Of a stretch of DNA of 64,000 nucleotides, positions 12,751-25,900 are shown piece by piece. Made by a program: the position numbers and the translations under genes. The notes under the pieces were generated by a model, which did no database searches, was not told the origin of the DNA, and saw nothing but the letters and a program-made list of their open reading frames with translations. The stretch is from contig NC_084838.1 of assembly GCF_033115175.1 (NCBI RefSeq), positions 40,403,468 through 40,467,467 on the forward strand. The letters are read 5' to 3'. This DNA is from Lepus europaeus (lineage: Eukaryota; Chordata; Mammalia; Lagomorpha; Leporidae). Every line of letters starts with the position of its first letter. Position 1 is the first letter of the stretch.

Positions 12751-13649
12751 TTACACTAGAATATTAACAGAGCTTATGTCAAGATGATGAAACTAAAGAT
12801 TATTTTTAGCAGATATTACTTTATAGTAGAAAAAATCTATTACACTTGCCATGGCTACCATTGTTACTAGGCTTGGGGTCAGCTGCACTCTCTTTCATTT
12901 AGGTTTCCCCAGTGACAGATACCATAAAGATACTAAGCCTTGGCAGTGCTTATTTTTATTCATGAATTCTGCTCTAGGAGCTATTTAAGAAGACAGAAAA
13001 CCCTCAGCTCCTCGTAGGACTGGCATGAATTCCCAAGCTCTAGCATGAGAATCTCACTTCTTTTTAGTGAACTTCACTTTTCAAAATGCTTTGCAGAAAT
13101 GTGGTTCTGCATCCTACTGCCAGCAAGTAGTCCTGAGCTGGAAAAACAGAGGGCATTTAATTTATTTTATTTGAATTGAGCCTTCTAGTAAAGAAAAAGA
13201 AAACTGGGGAGTTTTAGCTTAAAAGAGGCCTCCCTGAGCTACCCAAGACTCTCTGTTCTCCCTACTAATTTCATTTCAATTTTTCTCTCTAGCTTTTCTG
13301 TTTTTCTTTTCCTCCTTGCAGCTGTCACTAACATTTGGAGAGATTGTCTCCCCCAAGTTTCTCCTAGATTTTCCCCAAGTACCTTACTGCTATGATAAAT
13401 CTTTGTCCTTCCCTTTAAGTGGAACCCTTAAGCATCTTATGTCCCAAAAGTCCTGACCAGTTACCTGGTTCTATAGGCAGCTCCTGGAGAAGGAGAGATG
13501 GGGAGCAAAGGAAATGTCCAATGAATATTTTGAGGTGTGACTTCAGGTCAAACCACAGAGTAAGAGCTGTCATTGGTCAAATGGTACTCATGTTGAGGTG
13601 GGGAGTTAGAGACAGATGGGAATCCCAGCTTAGAGGCTAAGTGAACAGT

Positions 13650-14290
13650 CATCTGAAGTAGAGAGGGATCTAAGCAATGCGTAGACATGGAAAGCTAAGA
13701 CACTGTGGCAAAAAAAAAAAAAAATGTCCCACATGAAGGATCTCTGTAAGAGAGATCTCAGTGGAAAGAAGTGGCCATCAAAGGAGGATGTACTTTTCTC
13801 TGAAGGGAGGGAACTTCCACTTTGCTTATGGCCTTGTCTAAATACTAACAGAGATTGTGGGTTCAAAAGGCTTCCATAGTCTTGGCAGCTCATGTCAAGA
13901 GCCTCAGGTGATCAGTGATATCATACATAAGAATGTTCGTTGTTAAATTAACAACGGGAGTCACTGTGCACTTACTTCCCATGCAGGACTTCTGTCCTCA
14001 ATGAGTTGTATTACGAGAATCAACTGTAAAACTTGTTCTCAACCAGCTTTGTGTGTGTGTGTGTGTGTGCAAACTGTTGAAATCTTTATTTAGTATAGAG
14101 TTGGTCTTCTGTGTATAAAGTTAATTGAGAATGTATCTTAATGGGGAATGGGATTAGGAATCAGAGAGAGAGGAGGAGTTGGGTGGGAGTGGGGGTGGAA
14201 GGGTAGGTATGGTGGGAAGAATCACTATATTTCTGAAGTTATACTTATGAAATTTGAACTCATTAAATAAAAGATTTCTTTGGGAAAAAT
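13650..14290 (+). repeat. Lagomorph LINE-1 3' end (5' truncated), plus strand
   Basis: Ends with the lagomorph L1 terminus 'catt aaataaaag'. Its body matches, inside this same window, the reverse complement of 62983-63190: both carry 'tttctctgaaggga', 'aacttccacttt' and 'aaaaggcttccatag'. It includes a (GT)n run at 14051-14068. No ORF remains, as expected for a 3' UTR-only insertion. Confidence 0.85.
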
Positions 14291-14562
14291 TGTTTCAAAA
14301 AACAAAAATGAAAACAAAACAAAAAAGCAATGCCTATATTGCTACTGAATATTCTTTGATAAGAGGTAAGGTTTTTTTCCCAGCCATGAACACTCAGTGA
14401 AGTTGGGTTGTATTTATTGGATCTCCCTCTAAAATGTGACATTTAAATATACTTATTTCCATCCATTGCCAACAGATATTTTGAGGAAGTGAATTAGAAA
14501 ACCACAGCCCCAGGTAGTTTCTGAGTTGATCTCTGAACAAATTCTGACAAGAAACACAGCTG

Positions 14563-14872
14563 AGGGCCAGCACTGTAGTGTAGAAGGTTAAGCCTCCACC
14601 GCAGTGCCAGCATCCCATATGCTTACTGGTTCGAGTCTGGCTGCTCCACTTCTGATCCAGCCCCCTAATGATGTGCCTGTCAAAGCATCAGAAGATGGCC
14701 CTAGTACTTGGGCCCCTGAACCCATGTGGGAGAAACAGAAGAAACTGATTGCAGCCATTTTGGGGGTGAACCAGTGGATGGAAGATTCATTCTCTCTCTC
14801 CCTCCCCTTCTTTTTCTGCATATCTGCCTTTCAAATAAATAAATAATTAATTAAATAAATATTTTTTAAAAA
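14563..14872 (+). repeat. C-repeat SINE, plus strand
   Basis: Bounded by near-identical agaaacacagctg and agaaacagagctg (one mismatch). The B box 'ggttcgagtctgg' and the AAATAAATAA tail are clear. Confidence 0.93.
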
Positions 14873-15452
14873 AGAAACAGAGCTGGTCTTTTTGATACCC
14901 TATCTTGCTGTGCTCACTTGTCAGAAAGTGGGCTAAACTCTCAGCTATTTCCTTATGAGGACTATCCTTCCTGGCCCTTCTTTCTGACTGTCTGTCCTAC
15001 TTCCTAATTTCATCCAAATTCAAATACGACTATTCTAGAAGTAGCAAAGGCACTCATAACTGTTTCTCCAGCTCCTCTTAAAACTTGAAGAAAATTCATG
15101 TGTGTTGTGTAAAGAAAGGTTAATGTTTCTATGAGCAATTTGCCTCTTCCTACATCACTTTAAATCCATTTCTATTTCCATATTCCTGAGAATTAGTGCC
15201 TGGATATGGACAGAGATTACTTTCCCTTGTGAGAAAGCTAAAATTGAGTCATGTCTGTACCCTGAATCAACCAAGTTCAGCGTGCAAGACAAAAACAGAA
15301 TTGTTCAGCACCACGGAGAGCACCTCTCATCCTCATTACTAGATCATGAGCAGCTCAAAAATGAGGATTGTAGCACACAGCCCAGCCAGCCTGATATCCT
15401 TCCACTGTGACCAGCCACTGAGTATCCCTCTTCTACAATAAATTCACCCCTT

Positions 15453-15773
15453 TAAAAAAAAGATTTATTTGTTTAAAAGACAGAGTTACAGAGGCAGAGA
15501 CATAGAAAGAGAGAGGGGTCTTCCATCCACTGGTTCACTTCCCAATTGGCCACAATGGCTGGAGCTGGGCCAATCTGAAGCCAGGAGCCAGGAGCTTCTT
15601 CCAGGTCTCCCACGTGGGTGACAGGGGCCCAAGCACTTGTGCCACCTTCTGCTTTCACAGATCATAGCAAGAACTGGATTGAAACTGGAGTAACCAGGAC
15701 TCAAACCAGTGCCCACATAGGATGCCAGCACTGCAGAGGGCAACTTTACCTGCTATGCCACAGCACCTGCCCC
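15453..15773 (-). repeat. C-repeat SINE, minus strand
   Basis: Tail 'aaaagatttatttg', 'gacagagttacag', core 'gcccaagcacttg', head 'cacagcacctgcccc'. Flanked by aaattcacccct / aaattccccta. Confidence 0.93.
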
Positions 15774-15849
15774 AAATTCCCCTAACTTTCTACCCACCTT
15801 TCTACTTCCATATTATCTGCATTCCTCCTGTCCTCACCTCCTTTGCATT

Positions 15850-17330
15850 TCACTAAGAACTCCCTCTTCTGGTCCAAGATTCTGGTTTTGTCTGCTCTTG
15901 ACTCCTCGAAGACTACACTCCATCAAACATTTTCCTTTCTACTCAGCTCCCTTCCATTTAGTCTAGGGCAGTGGTCATGTGTTCCTCAGCTTTCAGTTAA
16001 TCCTGTGACTCTAAAGTTCCCTCTGGCTGTTATCCACTCTCTTTCTTCCTTTCTCAGTATAACTCCTGGGAAGAATAGCCTATGTATACCATCTCTACTT
16101 TCTTGTCTCCTGTTCTCCCTAAATCCCTTGTAATCTAGTCTCTGTTCCTACCCTTCAGCTGAAACTGTTCACTGAGGCTACCTATGACTTCCTTATGTCT
16201 AGTTTGTGTCTTTATTTTATGGACTGATCTGCTTATTTAATTAACACTGTTGATTTCTTACACTTTGAAACTCTATTTGAATGGCTTCCTAATTTTATTC
16301 CTACATCTCATTTCTGCTGCTACTCAATCTTCTTCCACCCATTCCCTAAGGTTGGATGTTCCCCAAGGCTTTATCATTGGTTCTTGTTTTTCTTCACCCT
16401 CATTCTCTTTGAGAGCGCTTGTTTTCCTCTGTGGCTTCTATTACTGTAATCCCACACTTCTTTCCTGAGCACCCAAGACTCAAACCCTACTGACTAGTGA
16501 TATCATCTGGATGTCCAAAAGACACCTAAAACTCAACATTCCCAAAATGAACTCATCTAGTTTTCCCTGGCAATGTAGCTGTGATTTTTCTTGCATTTTT
16601 TTTTAGTAATTAGCACTCCTTCCCCAATTACTCCAGACAGAAAACTCAGGAAATCTGGACTCTCCCTTTTATATTTTATCTCTCAAGTCTGCCAAATATA
16701 ACCTCTTTAACATCCTCCTTTCTGTCCTTTTTTCTTCTACTTCTGCTTGGTTTAGGTCCTTGCTATATTTTGCTAGCATTGTTTCAGTAATTCCTAATTA
16801 TCTTCACCTCCAGCCCTATTCACCTCCCACACACCTTCCACATGGCTATCAAAGGGTCCTCCATCTCAAATCTGATCATGCTACTTCCCTGTTTAAGGCT
16901 TAATTGGTTCCCCCATCACTTTCTGAGTAAAGAACAAAACCAAGGCCCACCTTCCACCATGATCTCAGCCCCCATGAAACTACCAACTTCATTTCCTGAT
17001 ATTTTTAAGTATACCTTTTAGCCTTCAATGATCACAAAATTCCAGTTGTTCCTTGAATATAGTATGCTAGTTTTATGCTTTTGAACCTTTTCACGTGTTC
17101 CCTGATTAGCCTTACTTCTTCCTCTTAAAGTAGCTGATGTTGGAGATCTTTTCAAGTGTATTTTCTGACTACCTGCCCTTCGTATCATCTGTTCTACTTT
17201 TATATGGTTCATGTTACCTTTATCAATAATTATTGGGGGCTCCTTCAAGATAGGCTTTTTTCTATTTATCTTTATAACTCCAGGCCTAGCATTGTTAATT
17301 AAATGAGAGAAATGTAGCATGGTAGAGTAA
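15850..17330 (+). repeat. L2 LINE, long 3' portion (ancient)
   Basis: Follows the L2 ORF2-3' UTR order for over 1 kb: 'gaaactgttcactgagg', 'cctatgacttcctta', 'gatgttccccaaggct', 'tggatgtccaaaagacacc', 'aactcaacattcccaaaatg', 'caaatctgatcatgctac', 'ccaccatgatctcagcc'. Heavily mutated; coding capacity is gone. Confidence 0.75.
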
Positions 17331-17499
17331 GGAAAGAAAGGAGTCTGTGGAGGGTGCATCTCTTCTACAACATGTCCACATATGAGGCAGCCCCCAACTT
17401 AGATGGTGCCAGGGCTGCAGCTGTGGGCCAGTCACTCCCAGAGCCCACTATCCAAAATTGTTGGGCCTCACTGAATCAATACTAATAGCTGTATCACTC

Positions 17500-17735
17500 A
17501 CACAGGTAGGGTGATAGGTAGGTACTAAAGTAAGTACTATTCCAAATGCTTTATGAATGTTAATTCATTTTATCCTCACCAGAACCTTTGACTTAGGTAT
17601 TAATATTAATCCCTTATTATACATGAGGAAATAAGCACAGATCAACACAGCTAGTAAATGGAGGAACCGAAATTTGAACCTAGGCACTCTGGCTCCAGAG
17701 TCTGTGCTTTTAACTATTACAATCTTCCTTTTGGT
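17500..17735 (-). repeat. MIR SINE (ancient), minus strand
   Basis: Reads as the reverse complement of MIR: 'ttaattcattttatcctcac', 'acatgaggaaataagcac', 'cacagctagtaaatggagg', 'tttgaacctaggcactctgg' and 'tccagagtctgtgctttta'. Confidence 0.85.
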
Positions 17736-17935
17736 CTGTGTGGCATGGAGGATTAGATTACATAGATTGTCTTGCCTGTAGCACTGGAAGTGAGGTCAAC
17801 CCACCCAAGCTATGTGGCTGTTACCCAGTGGAAGAGGGGTATAATTTAAATGTTTTGTCTAGTGGGTGAGAATCAGACAACCTCATGGATCTAAAAGACA
17901 TGCATTAGGAACTACAAAGCCCTGTATGTCTTTAA

Positions 17936-18243
17936 TTTTTTTTTTTAATTTCAAAGCCAGATTTACAGAGGCAGAGGGGAGGAAGGTCTTCCATCTGCTG
18001 GTATACTCACCAAATCACTGCAACAGCCAGAGCTGGGCCGATCTGAAGCCAGGAGCCTGGGGCCTCCCCCAGGTTTCACATGTTGGGTGCAGGGGCCCAA
18101 GGACCCGGGCCATCTTCTACTGCTTTCTCAATCCATAAGAGAGGGCTGGATCACAAGTGGAGCAGCCAGGACTCAGTCATTGCCCATACGGGATGCCAGT
18201 ACTGCAGGCTGTGGGTTTACCTGCCATGCCACAGCGCCGGCCC
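17936..18243 (-). repeat. C-repeat SINE, minus strand
   Basis: Head 'cacagcgccggcccc' at the right end, oligo-T at the left. Flanked by cctgtatgtctt / cctgtaagtctt, one mismatch. Confidence 0.94.
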
Positions 18244-18733
18244 CTGTAAGTCTTCTTACAGAGCCCTACCAGAGTAGAACTGTAAAATTCTGCTGGCCAT
18301 TCAGTGAAGCTGTCCCTTATGTCTACTGCTGCAGTCCCTTCCGTCCCAAGACTCCTGGATATGAGCCTACTCTCTGGTTTTCCCTCTTGTTTCCCCTTTT
18401 TGCCCACCCAATTCCATCTTACTCATCTGCAGGTCTCTTAGGTTAGTAGATACCTTTGTATCTACTGTACTACCCTAGCTTCAACATGTCAGGCTAGCCA
18501 GCTTGCAACAACCCATGAGTTAATACAGCTCTGAGATAGGGAGGCAAAGGTAAAGGTTCATATGCAGACTGATGCTTGGGTCTGCAGGAACAGAGCAGCC
18601 TCCCAGACAACCCGTCTCTAGCTCCAAATCCTAGTCATAGTTTCTTTCTTTATGCCCCTCCTTGCAGTCTTTGAAATTTCATTCCATCAGACCTTGGGTA
18701 TGACACTTCTCTGGGCCCAGGTTTGTTCATTTT

Positions 18734-18970
18734 TATTTTTAAAAGATTTAATTACTTATTTAAAAGACAAAATGGTGGAGAGAAGAGAGAGAGAGAGAGA
18801 GATTCCCCTATCTGCTGGCTTACCACCCCAGTGGCTGCAATGGTCAGGGCTAAGCCAAATGGAAGCCAGGAGCTGGTAACTACATCTGAGTCTTCATGTG
18901 TGCAGTAGGACCAAGCACTTGGACCATCTTGCACGTGGCAGTTTAACCTGCTGTGCCACAAGACTGGTCT
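18734..18970 (-). repeat. C-repeat SINE, minus strand, internally deleted
   Basis: About 235 bp. The tail half is intact, but the head half lost most of the A/B-box region before 'ctgctgtgccacaagactgg'. Confidence 0.85.
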
Positions 18971-18989
18971 GGTTTTCTCATTTTTAAAA

Positions 18990-19190
18990 AGAATGGATTG
19001 GGGCCAGCACCCATGACGACAGCATCCCATATCAGAGCACCAGCTCAAGTCCCAGCTATTTCACTTCTCATCCAGTTCCCTGCTAATGTGCCTGGGAAAG
19101 CAGTGGAAGATGGCCCAAATGCTTGGGCCCTTGCCTCCCATGTCTATCACTCTGCCTTTCAAATAAACAGTAAAATAAATATTTTTACAA
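18990..19190 (+). repeat. C-repeat SINE, plus strand, internally deleted
   Basis: GGGGCCAGCAC head and the 'tttcaaataaacag' tail are present, but the segment between 'cttgggcccttgcctcccatg' and the 3' end is shortened. It lies head to head with the previous SINE. Confidence 0.85.
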
Positions 19191-21295
19191 AAAGAATGAG
19201 TTTATAAATTGATATTTGTTGAAGCTAATTATAGTTACCAAAAAATCTCACTATGTTGTCTTCTCTATTTTCCATAATAAAACATTTTTAAAGACCAAAT
19301 TGGATTAACTAAATGGATTTTAATGTGTTTTTATAAAAGCAATAGAACCCTCTCTCCAACCAAAACCTTATGGAAAGGCTTCAAGTCTTGTGGAAGTGAA
19401 ATAAAGGTAGATCTCTTCTGACTGAAGGGAAGCCAACCCCCCATCTTATTGCTGTCTCTTACACTCAGCCTTGCCCAGGGCACAGGGTCCAGAGAACACA
19501 GGTTAATGAAAGTCACTGGATCAGAATAGCTCTAAGGGGTCTTCTCTAACTTTCATTCTCCTCTAGCTAGAATGGCTTTGCACTGACCATTAGCCTACAT
19601 ACTCAGAAATAGTGAGCCCAGGCTGTTAATCACCTCCACAGTCTTTGGAGACTTTGAATGGTTGCAGAGACATGGGCTGCTGTTGGAGATGCATTTCAAT
19701 GTCTGTCTCTGCTGAGCGTTTATTAATAATCTTGTTAATCTCCACTCTAGTTCCCAAATCTAGCTAATGCCTGAGTGATGTCCTCGGGGGACATTTTAAA
19801 TTCTCCCTAATTTCTTGATCCAGACATTCTTTCTGCCTGGATTCCTTTCTGGTACTTCTGTTCATGAATATTTTATATTTAATCTCCCTGACTACATCTC
19901 TATGTGATAGTCAGGGTGCATTGGCTGTTTCTCAGGGCAGACATGCAGGAAGCCCACAGTAAAGGTTTGCATTTGTAGGCACAGTGACAGAGATCTTTTG
20001 AGGGGTGAAAGTAGCAAAGTTTAATGAAGAAAATACATGTGGCAGGTGAGGCAGGCATCTCAGCCAAGGAACTGAGAGCTTTACCACTTAGATGGCCTTC
20101 TGTCGTGCGTGGACAATGATGAAGGGCAGTGCTGTGAATTTTGGTCTTCACATGGGAGCTCTCAGCCTAGGACTGCACCGTAGACATGGCTCAAAAGATC
20201 TGGCAGTTTGACTTAGTACCAAATACCACCAGGAACTGCCCAGTGGGCCCCAAGGACCACACAGGTCCCTGTGGCCAGCACTGGTCAGCAGCTTCCCAGG
20301 CCCTGTCCTTCCTGCTCAGTCTACACACACCCAGTACCTCTAGCCTGAGAGAAGAAACTCTGAAGAAGTCATTTGCATTGAGGCGTGACGAGTTAGCCCA
20401 AAATGCCTCAAGCCTCCTGTTTTCAAAAATTAGCTTCAGTGGAAGGACAGTGAGATCTAACATTCCCCTGTGATGGATGGGGTGGAGAGTGGAGGAGGAG
20501 ACACATGATTGATGATTGGAAGTCACCAATGTAAAAATGTCCAAACTGTAAAAGACATCAGGGTCCCCCAAGGAGAGAGAGAGGAGGGCTAAGGGCAAGA
20601 CCCTGCAGAGGACACAGAAGTGGAGGTCAAAGAGGCCAGAGATGCACCAAGTGAGCACTGTTTCCTGAAAGCCAGGAGAGGGAACCGTTCCCAGATGGAT
20701 GTGGCATGTGTGACACGTGACGAACGGTACAGAAAGAAGGACTGTGACTGTGGATGTCAGAAACATGCCAGTGCATCGCTGGTAGCTCCCACTGGCGTGC
20801 TTAGGGGATGTGCCCTTAGAAAAGCCCTCCCAATGAGTGCTTAGGGATGAATCCTCCCTTGGCCTAAAGCGGAAGCCAAAACCCTCCTGTCGGGTCTCCA
20901 CCTCTCCTGTGCAAAGGAGCCCCTGGAGGCCTTTTCTCCAATGCTGCAGGGGAGAGGTGCTGTCTGCAAGGAGTCTCCCACGGGAGCTGCTGAGCCGGGG
21001 ATGAGGCAGGATTGGAAAGGCCTGTGGCATGGAAAGTTGCCTAAGATGCAGATCCTGTGTTATCTGAGCTTTCTGAGCAGAGACTGCTGGCCCCTTCCCC
21101 CTCAACCTCAGCTAGGGGGTTGGGTCAGACCAGGGAGGGAGACTGGTTCGGCTCTTAGGAACCTGCAAACTCCTGTGGCCTTGTGCACCAGATGACCTGG
21201 AAGAATATGGACAAGGCCAGAATTTCCCTCCCAAACATTCTAGACCTTGCGTTTCCCTTTAGTGACAAACAGAAGTCACCATAATGGTTAAATGA

Positions 21296-21700
21296 GGGTA
21301 CTCCAAAAAATGTATGGAAAATGGAATTAAAAGATATGTTTATTTGGGGATACAATAGTTAAGTCTCCACTTAGGATGGCCACATCCAATAGCAGAGTGC
21401 CTGACTAGACTGCTCTCCATCCAGCTTCCTGGTGTGCACCTGAGAGGCAGTAGTTATGGCCCAAGTACTTGGGTCCCTGCCACACACAGGGGAGACGAAG
21501 CCTCCAACTTTGTCCTCACCCAGTCCTGGCTATTGCAAACATTTGAGGAGTGAATCAGCAGATGACGGATTCATTCTCTCTCTTCTTTTAAATAAAAATA
21601 AAACATTTTAAATGCATGTTTTATTTTAGTACAAATTGAAAACCATGAATAAATTTTTCATAATACACATTTTCCATGAACTTTTTGAAGACCTTCCATA
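21296..21700. mobile_element. Mariner-type miniature inverted-repeat element, split by a SINE
   Basis: The left end 'ctccaaaaaatgtatgg' and the reverse complement of the right end ('cttcaaaaagttcatgg') form a ~25 bp imperfect terminal inverted repeat ending in GGAAAAT. The non-SINE parts total only ~140 bp with no transposase. The family naming (Tc1/mariner-derived MITE) is from memory. Confidence 0.65.
21353..21615 (+). repeat. C-repeat SINE, plus strand, diverged
   Basis: Core 'gcccaagtacttgggtcc', 'gaggagtgaatcagcagatg' and an AAATAAAAATAAAA tail. Inserted inside the mariner-type element, so it is younger than that element. Confidence 0.85.
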
Positions 21701-22836
21701 TATTCTTCCCTTATTCAGTCACCAGCATCACTCAAATCCCTGGGCCTAACACTGTGAGGCAAGACCCAGAATATTCTACCTGCTGATCTGTCCACTCTCT
21801 GCACCCCCAGAGGCAGAATAGGCAGCAGCCTTGAATGCCGCCTGCAATCTTCCTCCCTTAGGCTCATCCCACTGCAGTCCCAGGTTAAAATGAAAGATGG
21901 CAGCGCCCATGTCAACAGTGGGCCACCAGCTTCTCAGCAGGATGTGGATGACTGAGCCCCTTCCACCTGACAGAGGCAGGGCAAGCCAGGGCCCTAGCTC
22001 TTGTAGCAGAGGACAGTGTTCTGCAGTGAATTCAAGGCTAAATAAGGATTCTGGGTAGAACAGGGCCAGCCCAGTTAGAGGAAGGTGATGATGGAGATGG
22101 CAAAGGTGGCAGACCCTGTAAAATACACAGGCTACATGCTTTCTGACCTTCCTTGTCATCTGTAGCACCAAGCATTTTCCACTCTGGGCAACACAGGACA
22201 GAACTGGCTGCCTGCTGATGTGTCTTCTAATCTAATAATACCTAGCCAACCCCTCAGGTTTTCCCAGGAGACTCTCTTTAGAACTCAGCTATGAACTGGA
22301 GATGTCCTCATTAGAACTCTTTCTGTCCAACGGTGCATCCTTCAAGGCTGGCCTGGGTTGACCAGTTAGTTCTCTAGATCCCAGGGAAGGGACCTGTCTA
22401 GCACTAGGGGAAATAGAGAGGCCCATCTCAGGGAGAACCTACTCTGACTTTAGTCCAGGCTTACACTCACAGGAATGTAGAAAGACCTTTCCAACAAATA
22501 TTCAAGAAGGGCCTGAGAAGTAGGACAACTAGTGTGGGAGTTTAGCGAGGAAACTCATCATGGGCTTTCTGCAGGGGACTGGATCACACAAGACTTTAAA
22601 GACAGACGCTCAGGTGGGTGTAAATGATACCAAGACCCTTGGCTCCTCCACCCAACTCAGTGCCTCAGCCCCACAGTGAATGGGTCTACCCCTCCCTCCC
22701 TGGATGCCTGGCCTGCTGCCAGGGTCAGTGCTCCCGGAAGTCCTTAGGGCAAGTGGGAAAGCCAGCTTGAGGGCTGAGAGTAGCCCTCTGCACTCCCTTC
22801 CCAACAGCTCCCTGTCTCTCTGCTTTCTCCCCACAG

Positions 22837-22936
22837 GACCCAGCCGCCGCCTCTATCTCAGACGGAGACTGTGACGCCCGGGAGGGTGAGTCAGTAGCCA
22901 TGAATTACAAACCATCCCCGCTCCAAGTGAAGCTGG
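22837..22936 (+). CDS. FAM219A: FAM219A coding exon (first in window)
   Basis: Acceptor tctccccacag, donor CTGG|gtgagt. Enters in phase 0 with DPAAASISDGDCD and ends one base into a Glu codon after LQVKL. 100 bp. Confidence 0.94.
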
Positions 22937-25900
22937 GTGAGTGTGTCTGGGGGGTGAGGGAGATGTGGGGAGTAGACAGAGAAGGTGCTCTGGGCTGGGT
23001 CTACAATGAGATACCACAAATAAACCAACTCAGGCTAGATGATTCCAAGACTCAAGCCACCAAGATGTTGGCACTGCCAGACACCTTGTCTCCTGCAAGG
23101 CGAAGAGGGCAGTGTCCGTTCTCTGCAGGAGCCCAGAACTCTGGGAGGCATCTCTGAAGCCAGGAAGGCTCCAGGTATGCCCGGGGCTAGCAGCAGGGTA
23201 AGAGCATGGAACGCACGAGAGAGGGTTTGGAAGTCTTGTCAAACCTTGAATCAGGCCAAGAGGAAGCTGCCGCGGAGGTGGAGTGTCAGTTGCCATGTCT
23301 GAGGGAGAGGAAGGAATGAGATTTCCACAGCCTGGATCTCAGAGCTGAATTGTCTCCTGTTTTGTTTTGTTTTGGGAGGTGTCTTCCCCTTAGTTTCTTA
23401 GCAAACCTAACTATTTCCCTGCCTTCCCAGATCACCTTTCCCTTGGGAGCACATCTCATACCCACTCCAAATTCCATTTACTGGCAGCCTGCTCATTGAA
23501 GTCACTGGCTCCCAACCACTGCCCACCCCAACCCCTTGTATCTGTTCTCCTCACTTCACCCTACCCTCCACACTGCCCCCTCCCTCCAGGGAAGAGGTTT
23601 CCATGATCCAAGGCTGCAATATATAACAGAGTTTTACTAAAAAAAAAAAATACTGGTTTTATGAAGAAAAATTACAACAGAGCATACACGAGGAAGAAAT
23701 TATCATTAAATACAGGTCACCACTGTCCTTCCAAACTCCTCTGCCTTCCCAGTCACACCCATCGCTGCCCCCACATCCTGGGCCCCCTCTCAGCCCCAAG
23801 AGCCTTTCTCAGCTATTCTGAAGCTTCTCCCTGTGAAGACATCAGGACTCCTTCCCACAAAGTCCTATCCTTTATTTATTTTTTCTGACCTTGTCTCCTT
23901 CCAAACTACATCCAGGGAGCCTCTCAAGCTGTCTTTCTAAACAAGAGAGCAGTTCTCTCAGTGGACTTTGTTCATCTCCCTAGGACATCAAACTCACACT
24001 AAAACCAGTTTAAGTTGTTTAGTTTAATAATACAAGTAGTTCAACAACAATGAGTTCTCTTTTACTCTTCCCCATCACATTCTTCCCCCCTCGCTGAGGT
24101 AATCATTCTACACTTTTGTAGTTTTATTTTGTGCTTTAACATGAGTGATACCGTATTGCACATGTTTTCCAAAACTTGTCCTCCTCTCTTGGAGCTCCTT
24201 CCTATGTCATTATATAGACGATGACTTCATTCTTTTAAATGGTTGCATAATAGTCCATAGTTTTTTTGTTTTTACCAGTTTATTGTTTGCATCTTTTTTA
24301 CCATTTCAACAATTCTGGCATGCTTTTAAAATAATTTTTCCCTTTCCCATTACAATAGCACAAAGTGCATGAAAATTCATAAATTTGTCCCAGTTGCACC
24401 AAAGAAAATCACCACTAGGAACTTAAAGGCAAATTGCACCCCCTAGAGGATCTAACTGGTAATTGCAGCTGCCACCTGTCGTAAAGAGGCTGAAAAAAAG
24501 CTGCAGGCATCAGATGAGCAAAGGAAAGAGGGCCAGAGAGTTGGAGACACGCAACTCAGAGACATGGAGCTCAGGGGAAGTTTCAAAATGAGTCACAGTA
24601 ACTGTTAAGGCCCTTCCCATTCTTACACTGTGAAGCACGTGGTTATTTTATGAGACAGCTTCCCCCTACTGTCCCTCTCACCTAGCATTCCCTTTTCCTA
24701 GATGCAGGCTTTACTTAAGATGGGTGGGAAGGGGTAGATGGGCCTCCTCCAGGACACAAACAGCTACCGCTAGTAAGAGCTGCCATATATGAGAAAGTGC
24801 ATCACCTGGTGGCCAGCCCCATGAGCTTGTAGATTGGAGGCTGGGAGAACTCAGAGGCTAGCAGAGGAGTTAGGAGCATCACTTAGGCTGTGCAGCCAAA
24901 AAGGCTGTCAGCCCCCTGCCCACTTCCCAGCCAGCCCTTCTACCTCTCCCACTCTACCACCTTCAGAGGCCCCACCTTCCTTCTACCATCCTCACTAATC
25001 CCGAATTCCTCTGCTGTGAGTTTGTGGCCAGAGGGAGTCCCCAGCCCCATACCACAGGGCTGACACATGATTGATGACACAAACATTTGCTGAATGAAGA
25101 AGTAATGGAATAAATGGATCTTGCTTTTCCAACCTGACCTCCCTTCCCCTCTACCCCTCCACTCCATACACCCACACTCCTGCAGTTTTGTACACTCTAT
25201 CATTCCTGCCTAGAATGTGCTCCTCTCTCTCACTTGTGGTGCCACCTGAAGGAAGCCTTCCCTGATTACTCCATCCTGCTGTGAGCCTCTCTCCCTCTCC
25301 AGCCTTTCCTTGGTAGCAAGCACCACTAACTGTCCCACATGGAAGACAGGGGTCAGCTTCCTCCTTTTAGCTCCCACTGTGTTCCTCAGGTTGTATAGGG
25401 CCAACAACTGTCTCCATCAAGCGGCAGGAGCCAGAATTTGGGACCTCTGCCTCAGACTCTAGAGGAGCAAGGGGTTCCTCCGTGGAGGCCCAGCCCAGGC
25501 TGCCCTGAACGGTAAGGCAGGGTGGCCCTGGGAGCAGGACACAGCTTCCTTCCCATGTTCCCCTGCAGAGAAGCAGCGGGAGCTGGCCCGGAAGGGCTCC
25601 CTGAAGAACGGCAGCATGGGCAGCCCTGTCAACCAGCAACCCAAGAAAAACAATGTCATGGCCCGGACAAGGTAGAGGCCCTCCTACCCCATGGACCCTG
25701 CCAGCCCACACCTCTCTCTGCTTGTCCTGCACCTACCCATTTTCCCTCCCTCCTCATGCCCAGTTCCTCTCTGAGAGGAAAGACCCTCAACAGGATCTAA
25801 GGTATGGAGGGAGGGAAGGAGGGAGGGAGAGAAGCAATGGGCCAGGCCCCAGCCTGGTCCCCTGCCAGGCTTGTGTGCTCCAGTTGCCATTCCAACTCCC

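Larger units (their letters stand above)
1..22836 (+). other. FAM219A: FAM219A intron upstream of the first exon in the window (3' part)
   Basis: No coding exon was recognised here. The first exon in the window begins at 22837 with a clean polypyrimidine-CAG acceptor, and the human protein has only 20 residues before that point, so this whole stretch is inferred to be intron. It holds the SINEs, L1, L2, MIR and mariner-type repeats listed separately. The stretches 1-1060, 1380-4230, 6160-6950, 7880-9850, 12770-13640, 14880-15450, 19200-21290 and 21710-22830 show nothing I can assign beyond occasional weak ancient-repeat resemblance. ORFs of up to 304 codons occur but lack start context, codon bias or recognisable similarity. 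Confidence 0.8.

Noticed and set aside
20191-21105. 304-codon ORF on the minus strand in the FAM219A intron
   Set aside because: No recognisable domain, low-complexity Ser/Leu content, no promoter or splice context. Long by chance standards, so conservation would be worth a look, but not called as a gene.
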